64,000 bases of DNA from Malania oleifera (GCF_029873635.1 NC_080420.1:33299231-33363230); one strand, 5' to 3'. Shown: positions 11,412-25,020, counted from the first letter of the stretch. Made by a program: numbers and translations. Notes: generated by a model from the letters alone, not told the origin.

Positions 11412-12558
11412 TCTCTTTACTAATTAGCTATAGGGAGGGAGGCAGGGTCTTTTTCTCACTCATCGTCTTCTTCCTTGGACTATCCTTCACAGATTTTTGT
11501 TCGTGCTTTATTGTTCACTGTACTCTGCTAGCTAAACCACACTGCCAGCTAATATAATATATATAATTTTATTTCTCTACTTGTTTTTTCTTCCATTATA
11601 ATAATGTTGTTATTTATTATAATGATAATGCCTTGTAAAACCAACCTAATCAATACAAATCATTTCCACCTCTTACATGGGCAGCTCTTTAAAGCTAGTT
11701 TGGGCTTATTAATTAAGTAGTAGTGTGTAGTAATACTTTAGATTATATATATGATTTCATGTTAAGTGTGATAAGAGATTGATTCCATTATTCAAAAGCT
11801 TAGGTCTTTGCGAATGCAAGTCCCGATGCCGACTAATAATGACATGGGAGAAAAAAAAAGGCCTAGGGGGACACTCCATATATCATCAAAATACATATAG
11901 CTAAATTTTCACAATGTTAGAAGTATTTTTTTTTGCATTTTTATACTTGTTCATCTTAGTTAGGTGATTAAGTCTTAAGCAAGGGTTAAAAAGATACTAA
12001 TGATCTGTGCCTTTGCTTTTTATTACTTATTTTATGGGCAATTTTCTTCTTATTCTCGTAAAAAAAAAGTTCGAGCTTAAAGCCTAAAAGGGTTTTCACA
12101 TCAAGGACAACGACATCTGGTTGGACCTGTGGCACCCCTTCAACCTGCTTAAATTAACCAATATATATAAGAGTATCATTGTAAAGATATTTTTTAGAGT
12201 GTTTTTTTTAATATGAAATTTATAGCCTAAAGCAGTATCGATCAATTAAAAGAATGATAATGAGAAAGATATATAGAATTCAAAAGTCAAAACTTTTCAA
12301 AAAATGATAAGGGTGTCTATCAATTTTAGTCACAATTGGCAAGAGAACAATAAAATAAAATCAAATAAAAACGTTCAGATAATAATTTATAAAGTACAGA
12401 AGATTGTCCTATATATATACTCATCTGTGGTTAATCACATTATCAATCACTCTTCATACACACTAGTCATATATACTTTGAAGTAGAGAATTTTTAGTTG
12501 AAAGGATTGTTATTCTTTTCAAAGTAATAGATTAATTAGAAAAAACATATGATAATGA

Positions 12559-12580
12559 ATTATTATTATTATTATTATTA
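12559..12580. repeat. (ATT)n microsatellite
   Basis: About seven ATT units. Confidence 0.95.
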
Positions 12581-13831
12581 TGTCTAACGTACTTAAAAGT
12601 AAAAATTAATTAAATTAATATGAATTATCAATCTATACTTTAATATATATATAGCACTTGAACTTGATATGTTCATGACATGCTCAAGGCTCAAATGTGG
12701 GTATCCGTTTGCTACTTAATTGCAATGATATAATTTTTAAATGAACATATCAGAAATTTGAAAATGTACTCATTGTGTGAAATAGTAAATAAATAATTCA
12801 ACCAACAAGCTGAATTTTTAAAATTCAATTAGGAGTCTTAGTTTTCACACTGTACGTTTTGGTCTACATAATATTAATTAATTAGTAGTAAATTCAAAAA
12901 AGTAACCCAAAAAGAAAGACTAAAAGAAGTGTTGAAGGTAGTCAAATATAGATATTTTTTCTAATTATATTTTAGAACCCAAAGAAATTAGAGGGTGGCA
13001 TTTAAATAAATTTTTTTTGATACAACACGTTTGAGTTTCGTTTGGAACTTCGAAAATATAAGGGAAATGAAAGGAAAACGTAAAGGAATCCAATTTTTCA
13101 TGTTTAGTTATCAACCAAAATGAAAACAGAAAATAAAAATATATTAAATTAATGAACGAAAATTTAATTTTATATATCATTCACGTTTAGTTTTCCTTAA
13201 TTTTTAATCATATTAGAATAAACTTTTATTTTTAGTAGTATTTGATGCAAAGAGGAAAATATAATAGAAAATGAGTTTCCTTCTCATTTTCTTTTCTCAC
13301 CAAAATTATTGATCCAAACAGACCCTTAAAGAAATGAAATTGAATGATTTGAAAAAAATTTTAAAAAAAAATTGGACTATTATATGAATTCATACATTTA
13401 TGATAAATATATAGAACAATACTGGAAATTTTGTAAACTAATTAAGCAGAGTATTAAAATTTTAATGATTCAAATATTAATCATATGTGTTTTGCATAAA
13501 ATTAAGTATAGAAAAATATTCTTTATTTTTGTAAGAGTTTACGACTTTACCTTGTGGTGTTTTCCCCCCTTAAAGTCAAATAATTTTTATTGATAAATAA
13601 AAGTTATAAATACAAAATTATTCAATACTATGTACGAAATTTTCAATCCAAACTAAAAATTGCTTGTTATTAAATTGATTGATGTTACCCATCAAATAGA
13701 ACATGACTTTAAAATTTCAAAAAGAATTCTTTAAAACTCAAAATATCATCATGAATAATTTTTTTTTTTTATAGACCCGCGTAGATTTAAACTCATTAAT
13801 TCATGTACTTATAAAATATGTAGATTTATAA

Positions 13832-14130
13832 TGATGTAAAATGGAAGACGAAAACGATAAATTTAAAAACAAGGGAAAACAAAGTTGGATTGAAAACTCT
13901 ACTACTTCATTGATGAAGAAATGACCATTATATAGGCTAAAAACAAACGGTTACAAACACAAAAATAGGCACCACTAATATCATGCTACCTTTAACATCA
14001 TGCTAAACAACTCTTAGGCACTACTAACATCATGCTAAACAACTTCTAGGCACCACTAACATCATGTTAACTAACTCCTACAAACTAGACAGAAAATAAA
14101 ACACATTTGCTGCTATTAATTTATTGAACA
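13832..14130 (-). repeat. CO-A 3' LTR and adjoining polypurine tract
   Basis: On the minus strand this 299-base LTR starts TGTTCAATAAATTAAT and ends TTTTACATCA. It is a clear copy of 30355-30636. The polypurine tract AAGGGAGGGTTTG (14131-14143 on the plus strand, reversed) sits just before it. Short repeats around CACTAACATCATG lie inside. Confidence 0.9.
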
Positions 14131-14186
14131 AACCCTCCCTTAAAATGATGTTCCATACAAAGCATCAATTTAATAAGACTTAAACT

Positions 14187-16790
14187 TTAAAGTGTCATCC
14201 CTCTAATAAAGTCCTTTGAACTGGAAACACCAAGTAACTCCCTGAGCTTTTGAAATGCTGGAAATTTGAGAGGCTTTGTTAGAATATCAGCAATCTGGTC
14301 TTCACTTTTGTAGTAAACCATATTAATAACTCCATCATTTGTGAGATCTCTCAAGAAATGATACTTCACATCTATATGCTTGCTTTGACCATGTAGAACA
14401 GGATTCTTTGAGAGCTTTATTGTTGAACTGTTGTCACGATAAATGAGAGTAGGCCCATCTTCTTTGAACTGCAGCTCTTCAAGAATCTTCTTCAGCCAAA
14501 TAGCTTGACAAGCACAAGTAGTTGTTGCAAAAAATTCAGATTCAGTGGTTGACAATGTGACAATTAGCTGCTTCTTTGATGACCATGAAACAACTCATGT
14601 TCCCAACATGAGAACATACCAAGATGTGCTTTTACGATCATCGGAATCTCCTGTATAATCACTATCTGTAAAGCCAAACAAATCTGACTTTTCTCCCTTT
14701 TTGAAGAACAATTCAAACTCCTTGGTACCTTGCAAGTACTTAAGAATTCTTTTTGCAGCCAAAAGATGAATCTCTGTGGGACACTCCATGTATCTACTAA
14801 TGACACTTATAGCATGCATTATATCAGGCCTTGTTGCAGTCAAATGCATTAAGCTCCCCACAAGATGCTTGTAAAGAGTACTGTTAACCTTCTTTCCTCC
14901 ATCATCTTTGTTTAACTTCAAACCAAACTCCGATGGTGTATTCATAAGATTACAATCCTTCATCTGAAACCTGTCCAAGATTTCTCCCACATATTTCTTT
15001 TGAGAAATAAGAATGCTGGTAGAAGATTGCAACACTTCAATGCTAAGAAAGTATTGCATCATACCAAGATTAGACATTTCAAATTTAGCCATCATGGATT
15101 TCTTAAAGCTTCCAAACATGGCTGTATTGCTTCTAGTATAGATTAGATCATCTACATATAAGCAAACAATGAACATTTTCTCTCCATCCTCAACTTTTAT
15201 GAAAAGCATATGTTCATAAGGACATTTTTGAAATCCTTCCTTCAAAAAATAAGTTTATATATGATTATACCAAGCTCGTGGGGCTTGTTTTAATCCATAT
15301 AGAGCCTTTTGTAGTCTATACACTTTATGCTCATTTCTAGATTTCACATAATCAGGAGGTTGATCAACCAATACCAGTTCCTTCAAATCACCATAGAGGA
15401 ATGCCGAATTTACATCCAGTTGAAAGGTAGGCCATGAATTCTGAGCTGCTAATGCAATCACCAATCTGATTGTGTCATGCCTTGCAACTGGAGCAATGCT
15501 TATAGACCTTGACCACCAAGCGTGCCTTGTACTTGTCTACTCCACCATTCTCCTTTAGCTTTGTCTTGTAAACCCACTTCATGCCAATTGTTTTGTGCCC
15601 TTCTAGAAGATCAGATAACTCCCAAGTGTCATTCTTTTCGATGGCTGCAATTTTAGCATCCATAGTTTTTCGCCATTTTGATTATTTGACGGCACTTTCA
15701 AACATTATAAGATCACAATCTAAAAATAGAGCAAAATGAGTGATTTGGTCTTCAGATTGATCAATTTCGATTACCTCATAATCTGACATCCATGCTGGCC
15801 TCGTTTGAACACGATGAGAACGTGATTCAGCTGCTGCTTCTAATGCTGTTGGAGTGACTTTAGAGGCTGCAGGAGTTTCATTTTGAGGATTATCAAATGC
15901 ATCAGTTGCTAGAGCAAGGTGTTGCTGCAGCTGGTTTGCTTCATCACCATCTTCTCCATCAAAACTAGTTGGAATTGGCTCTCCAACTACATTTTTGTTC
16001 CATTCCCAAATTTGATCTTTATAAAAAACAACGTCTCGACTGATAAGTATTTTCTTAGTGTTAGGATTGTAAAGCTTATAAGCTTTTGACTAATCACTAA
16101 CACCAAGAAAAATACATTTTTTCCCTTGTCATCCAACTTCATCCTCTTCTGATATGGAATATGGGCATATGCAACACACCCTAAAATTCTGAAGTGATCA
16201 ACAACTAGTTTCCGTCCGCTCCATGCTTCCTCTGGTGTCTTATTTTGAACAGCAAGTGTGGGACTTCTATTCAATGTATGAATGCTCCACTTAACTACTT
16301 CAAGCCAGAAGCTCTTTGGAATACAGCTCCTCATTAAAAGACTTTGCACCATATTTAGAATAGTACGATTCTTTCTTTCACAAATGCCATTTTGTTGGGA
16401 CGTATAAGCTACTGTAAGCTGTCTCTTGATTCCATGAGTCTCACAGAAACTTGCAAATTCATGTGAGTTATATTCTCCACCACGATCTGTGCGAAGAATT
16501 TTTATGGGACCGCCAACTTCTTTCTCAATTAGCACTTTATAGCTTTTAAAGGCTAGAAAGGCTTCAGACTTCTCTTGCAAAAAATAAACCCGGCATTTAC
16601 GACTAAGATCATCAATGAAAGTAAGTATATATCTCTTACCTCCATTAGAACATGGAGTTATTGGCCCGAAAATGTTGGAATGAACAAGCTCTAGTGCAGC
16701 CTTCGCCCTCCATGATTTCCCTTGTGGGAATTGATTATGATGTTGTTTGCTAACAACACATTCTTCATGTTAAGGAAGACCACAAATCAA
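14187..16790 (-). pseudogene. CO-A pol: integrase, reverse transcriptase, RNase H
   Basis: Reading the minus strand from 16790: end of the pre-integrase domain (HEECV), integrase core with TFIDDLSR (about 16620), LRTDRGGEY (about 16480) and TSQQNGICERKNRT (about 16370-16410), then KGKNVFF near the integrase end. Reverse transcriptase has WVYKTK (about 15570), FQLDVNSAFLYG (about 15400-15430), ALYGLKQAPRAWY (about 15270-15300) and the catalytic YVDDLIYT (about 15140-15160). RNase H has FTDSDYTGD (about 14650-14680), STTESEF (about 14540) and KHIDVKYHFLRD. The frame is open for long stretches but broken by stops or frameshifts near 15980, 15660, 15465, 15245 and 14560. It is degenerate yet better preserved than GY-A. 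Confidence 0.92.
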
Positions 16791-16799
16791 GAAGCAAAC

Positions 16800-17005
16800 A
16801 TGAGGCCCCAATTACGTGATATTTCCATTTGAAAAAAGTCAGCAAATCTCCTTATTATAGAAAGGAGTGTGGAAATTAATTTAGGATTAATTTTGTATTT
16901 ATTCCATTGTTCCCCAATTACAAGTATAAATAGGGGTTGTAAATTGTTGTAAAAAATATAATTTTGAACAGAGTTTATATATATTCTTCTTCCTTTAATT
17001 TTTCA
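16800..17005 (+). repeat. CO-B 5' LTR (left edge approximate) and primer site
   Basis: A short LTR-like segment with TATAAATAGGGG at about 16923-16934, ending TTTTTCA at 17005. TGGCATCAGAGTTGG follows at 17008-17022, a one-base variant of the initiator Met-tRNA primer site. The 5' edge is not fixed because no second LTR is present. Confidence 0.65.
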
Positions 17006-17493
17006 CATGGCATCAGAGTTGGTTCGTCGAACCTTTACTCCGATTGTTTGGTGAGCTCACCACTAGCTCCGCCATCAACGACAATGAAGGAACCGTCACT
17101 CCTTCACTGCCTTTTTTATCTTCATCTCTGCCATCAACGACCTCCGACGTCGTTGTCTTTATTGTTGTTCTTCGCTAAAGTCTTTGACATTGTCATCGGC
17201 GTCTCTGTTAACTTTCTGACGTCGTCTTCCTCGATCAACTTGTTGCTTTTTCATATTTGCGCCTTCGCAGATCTGTTGTCCGATTTGACGTCATCTCCTG
17301 ATCGTCTACGTTGTCATCTTCAACGAAGCAAAGATCACACTGGTTTGTCTGAATCAGAGGTTGAAGACGACCTCCTTTTCACAGCTACAAATCTGCACCC
17401 AGCCAACCCACGTCAAAAGTGGGCTCTGAAACCCACCATTACTTCCACTCGATTTTGAAGAGCAATTCCAAAGTGACCCACTGACAGCTTTAT

Positions 17494-17629
17494 GGATCAA
17501 GGCAAATCAATATTTTAAATATTTACAATATTCAACTGAGTGGAGAATCAATTCTTCCAAAGGATCAAGGCAAATCAATATTTTAAATATTTAAAATATT
17601 CAACTGAGTGAAGAATTAATTCTTTCAAA
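17494..17629 (+). repeat. 68-base tandem duplication in CO-B leader
   Basis: Two head-to-tail copies (17494-17561 and 17562-17629) begin GGATCAAGGCAAATC, contain TTCAACTGAGTG, and differ at only a few bases. They lie between the primer site and the gag start. Confidence 0.9.
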
Positions 17630-17703
17630 AAAATATATAAATAAAAAAATAAATAAAAAAAGAACAAAAAAGTGTTTCATTTGAGAGTTTTCATTTTTTT
17701 TTC

Positions 17704-19780
17704 ATGGCTGAAGAGGAAGAGAAATTTGATAACCCTACCCATCACTTGTACCTTCACCCTTTGGATCACCCCAGCATGGCCTTGGTTACTACTCCACTTA
17801 CTGAAGACAACTACGCCTCATGGAGTCAAGCAATGCTTCTTGCACTTGAGGCCAAAAACAAGCTCAGCTTCATTGATGGCACGGTTCCTTCACCAGCTTC
17901 TAGTTCCTCACCTAAGACACGACAATGGAAATGATGCAACGTCATGGTAATATCCTGGCTTCTCAATTCCATTTCTAAAGATATTTCTTCCAGCGTAATC
18001 TATTGCAAATCCGCTTCTGTCATTTGGGCCGATTTAAAGGAACGGTATTCTCAAGTCAATGGGCCACGTCTTTACAAACTTAAACAAAATATCAGTAATC
18101 TTGTTCAAGGTTCTCTTTTAGTTACAATATATTTTGCAAAGTTAAAGGTCTTATGGGATGAGTTGGCCAAAATTCAATCCCCGTACATTTGCACCTATGG
18201 TACCTACACTTGTGGTGCCTGTAAGAACAATCTAGCTGAAGAAGAATCTAAGAATGTGTTGACCATTCTAATGGGCCTCAATGAATCCTACGCAGCAACT
18301 CGTGGACAGATACTATTGATAGATCTGCTTCCAACTATAAGTCGTACCTATGCCCTGGTCATGCAAGAAGAACATCACCGCAACATCTCGACTCCACCAT
18401 CCATTGAAGGCATTGCTTTGGCCACCTCCAACTATCCACCACGGAAAGACAGCCGACCAAGTCCACCTAAAAGGTCCCTTAAATGCAGTCATTGTGGGAA
18501 AGACAGGTACACTATTAATCGTTGTTATTGCATCCATGGCTTCCCTTTGGGATCTCGTAACTCTAAGCCTGGCACAAGTTCCAAGCATAGCGCCAATCAA
18601 GTTTCCTCTACTACCAGCAGTTTTCCTTTTACCCCGAGCAATGCTAGAAGCTCTTGGCTATTCTCAACAATTCCACCCCTCCACAATCCATGGCATACCA
18701 AGTAGGTAGTGTCGACTCTTCATTGGCAGGTACGCCCAATAGTGATCATCTATGGATTCTTGACAGTGGTGCAACAGACCATATGGTTTACACACCCACT
18801 ATTCTGGCCCAATCATTTCCAATCCATGGTCGGACAGTTCAATTACCGGATGGCTCCCTTGCCACCGTTACTCATATTGGAACAGTTTGATTCTCTTCTA
18901 CTCTTTCTTTAAATAATGTTCTTTGTGTCCCGACCTTTCATTTCAACCTAATTTCCGTTCGTAAGTTATGCAAAATACACCATTGTCTCATTATCTTTTC
19001 TTCTGATTTCTATTTTATTCAGCACCTGCGCTTGATGAAGATGATTGGGATGGGAACTGAGCGGGACGGCCTCTACCACTTTGCAAGCACCAGAAAAGCT
19101 TATTGTCCGGCGGCCACCTCCACTTCGACTTCTCATATTTGGCATCAACGTTTAGGACATTTGTCCAATAAAAATTTGTCTTTTCTTTCCAATAAAGAAC
19201 CAAAAATTTGTAATACTGATTTGCAATCGTGTTTAATTTGCCTATTGGTTAAACAGACTCGTGCTCCATTTCCAACTAGTTCTATTTCTTCCTATAAATC
19301 TTTTGAATTACTACATGTTGACATTTGGGGGGCTTATTGCACCCCTTCTATTATTGGTGCATGTTATTTTCTCACTATTGTTGACTATTTTACCCGTAGT
19401 ACTTGGGTTTATTTAATGCACCACAAATTTGACACCCGTTCTCTCATGTAATCTTTCATTCATCTCGTTAAAAGCCAATTCTCTATCACCATCAAAATCA
19501 TACGAAGTGATAATGGGCCAGAGTTTCACAAGACCACATTTTATGCACCTAAGGGTATTGTCCACAAAACCAGTTATGTCTCCACTCCTCAACAAAACGG
19601 AGTGGTTGAACGCAAACATCGACTTGTCCTCAATGTTGCTCGCTCCTTTGTCTTTCAAGCACATATGTCTGCACACTTCGGGTGGGATGCTATTCTTACT
19701 GCTACCTATCTCATTAACCGCACACCTTCTCATGTTTTAGGTGGTTTATCTCCTTATGAAAAATTGCATGGTGTCAAACC
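17704..19780 (+). pseudogene. CO-B gag, protease and integrase, truncated
   Basis: The gag ATG is at 17704 (MAEEEEKFDN...). The N-terminal motif YLHPLDHPSMALV...NYASWSQAM is typical of plant copia gag. A frame change near 17930 leads into the capsid region with IWADLKERYSQVNGPR, and then a cysteine knuckle CSHCGKDRYTINRC (about 18484). Protease shows WILDSGATDHM (about 18753-18785). The pre-integrase domain has IWHQRLGHLSNKNL (about 19138-19180); integrase has [19 protein letters not shown] (about 19498-19527) and [14 protein letters not shown] (about 19580-19622). Breaks occur near 18705, 18890 and 19450. The copy ends at HGVKP, about where a copia integrase core finishes. Confidence 0.9.
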
Positions 19781-21814
19781 TGTAACGACCTGTTAAATAT
19801 TCATATAATAAAAGCCGAATAAATAAAATAGTCAACCCGAACCTGTGGGTAACGGGAACAGCTGTCATACGCAGTGGAACCTAGGCAGCAGTAAATGTAA
19901 ATCACAAACTCATAACCACAAAAAAAAAAAAAAACATAATATCAAAGTCAAGAATATCTCAAAATATTGTGTTTATATACGATCTCCCAAAAAAAAATTA
20001 CAAAACACCCCTAGGATCTCACGTCAAAATTCCCTGATCCTAGTCTAAACTTACCCTCCTAGTAGGGTAGTACAATGACTCAATGGTGGTCACGCTCCAC
20101 CGGTCTTTCTAGGTTTCCTGAAAATCATTAAATATTCGGGGGTGAGACACCTTTAGTAAGAGAAAATAAACTAAATACAACTGTGTGACAACATGAACAT
20201 TTAATGCGATTATGCATATACAATACATTTCATATATCTGTAAACATTCATCATAACATACTGAATAATCATATACTTTCGTATTTTCTAATAAATCATA
20301 CGGTTTATAAAATGTCTGTTATAGCTGATAATACTGAAAACATACCCAGGATGAATAGCTAGCTGGTGTCATGTATTACCCCCATGACGGGTTGTGCAGC
20401 CCGAAGGCGGGACCCGACAATGGCTGGCCGACCACTGCCGAGTCAAAAATGTCTGTAAGTACGATGGGCCCGCCACACCCTGGTTCGAACTACCAGGTGG
20501 ACGTCTACAACTCTACACTGAAAGCCACATCAACTATCCATCTCCCACCCCCTTGTGGGGTGATTAGCATAAGTCTGAATATAAATATCTGATCTATATA
20601 GCTACGGTATCGTACTCCTGACACTCAACTAAACTAACATCCGAGTTCTGATAATATATAGTACATGATAATATAGCATTTAACATAAATGGATTGATAA
20701 CATTTCTATACTTTCATAAATACGGCCTTACGCCGAACATTTCGTAAATACGACCTTGTGCCGAACATTTCATAAACACGGTCTTGCGTCGAAAAGATAT
20801 AACATACACGACCTTGCGCCAACTATCAATCACGACCTTGCGCTGAATATCTCATACCTATCATTTTGAATAAATAAATCAATTATCATGTATTTACAAA
20901 ATCATAATGTACTGTATTATTTCATAATTCTTGAAAATATGCTTTACTCGTAAAATTGTCATATCATAATACTTTTCATGAAAAATAATATTCATGTTAC
21001 ACAAAGTTGAGTAAATTCGTACATTTCATTCTAAAATCACCTTTTCTATATAACAACAGTATTTTCCCAAATATGCATTTTCTCAATAATATTCAATTAC
21101 ACGTTTCCCTTAAAATTAATTTGCTGATAAATAACAATAATATGCGTGGAAAATAACTGTTTTAGTTTATTCCCTTACCTAACATTGGAAAGAAACCTCC
21201 CAAAAATTTCACTCGTCATGCACTCGCGGGGTCCCCTATTCAACACCCCGAATTCAACAACTCCCAAAACTAAACTTCGGTATTTTCACGTGAATATCAT
21301 TGCCTATAACTATGAAAAGATAAAATTTGGCATAAAAAGTCTTACCTCAACTCAGGGATGAATTTCAACTCGCTTCCACCAATGATCCGCTCCAACAGAT
21401 TTGGAGAGAACTTCCCCAAGAGCGTCATGGTGGCCTTAGATTGTCGATCCAACGAACGACGGAGCCGAAATTGAAAAGAGAGGAGAGAAAACCGTAAGGA
21501 GGAGAGAGTGAATTTTTTTTGATTTTTCTACGTTTAAATCCAAGTTTTAGGCTATTTATAGAGCTGGATTCATCGACAAGACACGTCACCTCGTCGACGA
21601 GTCCCTGAAGAGTTTCATCGACAAACCTTCACCCCTCGTCGATGAAATTCAGAATTGCCAAAACTCTCCTCGATATTTTCTCGTCGATGAGACATACCCT
21701 CGTCAACGAGCCCAATTGCCGCATCGTCGACGAAGTCTGCTACGCCCTCTTTTTATTCCCATTTTTCTCTCTCTTAATTATTATTTAAATACTATTATAC
21801 TTTGGGTCATTACA
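19781..21814 (-). repeat. GY-C 3' LTR (left)
   Basis: On the minus strand it starts TGTAATGACCC (21814) and ends GGTCGTTACA (19781). U3 (about 21580-21740) has TCGTCGACGA-type palindromes; a TATA-like CTATAAATAG lies at about 21551-21560 reversed; a purine-rich block follows (about 21475-21510). Four or five units of about 28 bases around CGGCGCAAGGCCGT lie at 20721-20852. The GGTGTCTCACC block is at about 20140-20160. The polypurine tract adjoins at 21815-21832. Confidence 0.92.
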
Positions 21815-22082
21815 TTCTCTCCTCCTTATAAAATTTTGTTCTTGAAATTTACTTTTCATACAACTCATCATCCCTTAAAAGTAAAACAGTCTACTTATTT
21901 TATTACTTACCCTCACTTATGGCAGAGGAATACCGTGGTTACATTCCAAGTCCTGGGAGATTCCATATATCAAAAGAAAATTCCCTCAAAACTAAAATAC
22001 CACTTACTAACTAAAGTAATACATATACCTGCAAAAGAAATACTACATATTTACTTACATTTCCTAATTATATTTGAACTTC

Positions 22083-25020
22083 TTAGAATAATTGCGGGTA
22101 CTTCTGCCTGATCTGCTCCTCGAGCTTCCAAGAAGTCTCTTCTACTGCATGATTCCTCCATAGAACTTTTACCAGAGGAATCTTCTTATTACATAGTTCC
22201 TGTTCTCTTCTGTCCAGAATCTGCACTGGTACCTCCTCATAAACTAGCGAATCACTAAGCTTTAATCCACTAAAATTGATTATACGAGAAAGGTCTGGAA
22301 CGTATTTCCTTAACATAGAAATATGGAATACGTCGTGCATCGAAGATAACGCAGGTGGTAAAGCTAACCTGTAGGCAACCAACCCCACATTCTCTAAAAT
22401 CTCAGATGGGCCGATAAACCTTAGGCTAAGTTTACCCATTCTTCCAAACCTCATGACTCCTTTTAACGGAGCTATCTTCAGAAATACATGATCCCCAATA
22501 TCAAATTCTAATTTCCTACGACGATTATCAGCATAACTCTTATGTCGGCTCTGAGCTGCACTGATTTTATCCCTAATGAGCCGAACCTTATCGTACGCCT
22601 ACTGTACAAGCTCTGGTCCCATAACTCACTGCTCACCCATCTCATCCCAATATAACGAAGAACAACATTTTCTACTGTATAGAGCTTCAAATGGTGTCAT
22701 CCCAATTTTGGTATGATAACTGTTATTATATGTGAACTCTGCTAGCGGCATGAACTAACTCCAACTACCCCCAAAATCTAATATGCATGCTCGGAGAATA
22801 TCTTCCAATATATGTATCGTCCTCTCAATCTGCCCATCTAACTGAGGATGGAATGCTATGCTAAACAATAACTAAGACCCTAAAGCTTCCTGTAAGCTTC
22901 TCCAGAAACGTGACGTGAAACGCAGGTCTCAATCTGACATTATAGATACTGGCACCCCATGAGAACGAACTATCTCCTGGATATAGATCTCGGCCAATCG
23001 ATTAAGGGAATAGCTGATCTTGATAGGGAGAAAATGGACGGTCTTAGTCAACCGATCTACTATTACCCAAATCACATTCTGGCAATGCGATGTTGATAGC
23101 AGCCCTGAGACAAAATCCATGGATATATGATCCCACTTCCACTCTGGGATAAATAGTGGCTGCAATTGACCCGCCAGCCTCTGATGCTCAACTTTTACTT
23201 GCTAGCACGTCATGCACTAGGCTACATACTCGGCAATCTCTCTTCATACCACTGCACCAATAAAACTCTCGCAGATTCCTGTACATTTTTGTATTGTCGG
23301 GATGAACTGTAGACTATGATCTATGAGCCTCCTTCAAAATAGTCTTCCTGATGTCAGCATCAGCAGGAACACATATTCTGGAACGGAACCGTAAAGCTCC
23401 GTCATCTGAGATGCAGAATTCCTCGCCCTGACCAGTATGCACTCTATGTATCACCTCTGCAAATTCTGGGTCTTTCTTCTAAATGACTTTAATTCTTTCC
23501 TGCAGAGTAGGCTGCACTATTAAACTGGCGATACATGCAGGAGGATCACTTCCTACCAACTCTATACTGAGTCTCTCCAGATCCATCATGATCAGGCACT
23601 GGATCTCTATAGCCGTCAACACTAATTCCCTAGACTTCCTGCTCAGTGCATCAACTATCACGTTTGCTTTTCCTGGGTGGTAATTGATAGTACAATCAAA
23701 ATCTTTAATTAACTCTAACTACCTTCTCCATCTCATATTCAGTTCCTTCTGGGTGAAGAAATACTTTAAGCTCTTGTGGTCAGAGAAAATCTCACACTGC
23801 TCGCCATACAAGTAATGCCTCCAAATTTTCAATGCGTGTACCACTGCAACCAATTCAAGATCGTGGGTATGATAGTTCTTTTTGTATTCTTTCAACTGTT
23901 TGGATGCATATGCCACTACCCTGCCATGCTACATCAATACACAGTCAAGTCCCTTCAAGGACACATCACTGTAAATAGTATAACCCTCACCCCGTGACGG
24001 GATAATTAGCACTGGTGCTGTGACTAGCCTCTGCTTCAATTCCTGAAAACTCTGCTCACAATTGTCGTCCCATTCAAATCTGGCATTCTTCCTAGTCAGT
24101 CATGTCAAAGGCCCTGATAAAGCTGAGAACCCCTCGACAAAACGACGATAAAATCCAGCTAACCCCAAGAATCTCCTGGACGTTCCTTAGTCTAGTCTAA
24201 TTCACTACCGCATCAATCTTACTAGGATCCACAAAAATTCTGTCTCCAGAGATAACATGCCCCAAAAACACAAATTTCTCAAGCCAGAAGTCCTATTCAC
24301 TAAATTTGGCATACAACTTCTTCTCCCCAAGCATCTACAAGACCTGCCTCAAATGTATCTTGTGTTCCTCATAGCTCCTTAAATAGACCAGCACATCATC
24401 AATAAAAACAACAACTAACTGGTCTAAAAATGGATGGAAGATCCTATTCATCAAATCCATAAATATCGCAGGAGCATTCGTCAGACCAAATGGCATAACA
24501 AGGAACTCGTAATACCCATGCCTGGTCCTGAAAGCCATCTTCGATACATCTTCTGCTCTCACCTTTACTTGATGGTAGCCTGACCTAAGGTTGATCTTAG
24601 AATACACCCATGTACTCTGGAGCTGGTCAAACAAATCATCTATATGGGGTAAAGGATACTTATTATTGATGGTCACTTTATTAATCTCCCTGTAATCTAT
24701 GCACATCCTCATAGACCCGTCATTCTTCTTTACAAATAATACTGGAGCTCCCCACGGGAATACACTAGGTCATATGAAACCCTTATCAAGTAAATCCTGT
24801 AACTGATCTTTTAATTCTGCCAACTCTGTCCGCGCCATTCGATATGGTGTTTTAGAGATCGGCGCTGTACCTGGAAGTAGATCAATGGTAAAATTAATCT
24901 CATAATCAGGTGGCAAACCTAACAATTCATCTGGAAACACATCTATAAATTCTTTCATTACTAGCATGTTAATAAACTTCAATTCATTCTCCAACATTTC
25001 TTTCACAAAGGCTACAAATC
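22083..25020 (-). pseudogene. GY-C pol: RT, RNase H, integrase, C-terminal domain
   Basis: Minus strand, in order: leader to RT with [16 protein letters not shown] (about 24840-24800); RT with [14 protein letters not shown] (about 24712-24670), YGYYEF-like [17 protein letters not shown] (about 24520-24470) and catalytic [10 protein letters not shown] (about 24400-24370); RNase H with [21 protein letters not shown] (about 23913-23850) and DHKSLKYFF (about 23785-23760); integrase with WKWDHISMDFV (about 23145-23110) and PVSIMSD (about 22950-22930); C-terminal region with [15 protein letters not shown] and IPLVKVLWRNHAVEE (22340-22140), ending at 22083. Stops and frameshifts occur at several points (for example 25007-24770, 24330-23920, 23475, 22925 and 22500). 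The C-terminal sequence is almost the same as in GY-D, so they are one family. Confidence 0.92.

Larger units (their letters stand above)
9376..13831. other. Host AT-rich intergenic segment, no gene recognised
   Basis: Very AT-rich sequence without retrotransposon motifs, long reading frames or clear splice-bounded coding. Short reading frames here are broken by runs of A/T and match nothing I recognise. Around 13020-13330 an imperfect MITE-like stretch has GTTTGGAAC near its left side and GATCCAAACAGACCC near its right side, but no clean terminal repeats. Removing CO-A joins this segment directly to 30637, so it was the distal upstream region of the bHLH gene. Confidence 0.7.
16800..19780 (+). 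mobile_element. CO-B truncated Ty1/copia fragment inside CO-A
   Basis: A plus-strand copia element with 5' LTR, primer site, gag, protease, pre-integrase and integrase, ending abruptly at [12 protein letters not shown] where GY-C's target duplication begins. RT, RNase H and the 3' LTR are absent. It sits in the pre-integrase domain of CO-A in opposite orientation. GY-C's perfect AAACC flanks imply the CO-B/CO-A junction already existed when GY-C inserted, so CO-B had lost its 3' end by deletion first. Confidence 0.82.

Noticed and set aside
11058-11423. 121-codon frame ending in a run of Tyr-Ile
   Set aside because: The last third is the (AT)n microsatellite; the rest lacks any recognisable motif or codon bias.
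13020-13330. MITE with GTTTGGA/ATCCAAAC ends
   Set aside because: Ends are only loosely complementary and no target duplication was found, so it is mentioned but not called.
9376-13831. microRNA precursor or host gene in the intergenic segment
   Set aside because: I looked for common conserved plant miRNA sequences (156, 159, 160, 164, 166, 167, 169, 171, 172, 319, 390, 395-399, 408) and for spliced coding sequence and saw none.
16964-17458. 164-codon frame in the CO-B leader
   Set aside because: It lies across the LTR end, primer site and untranslated leader, upstream of the true gag start at 17704.
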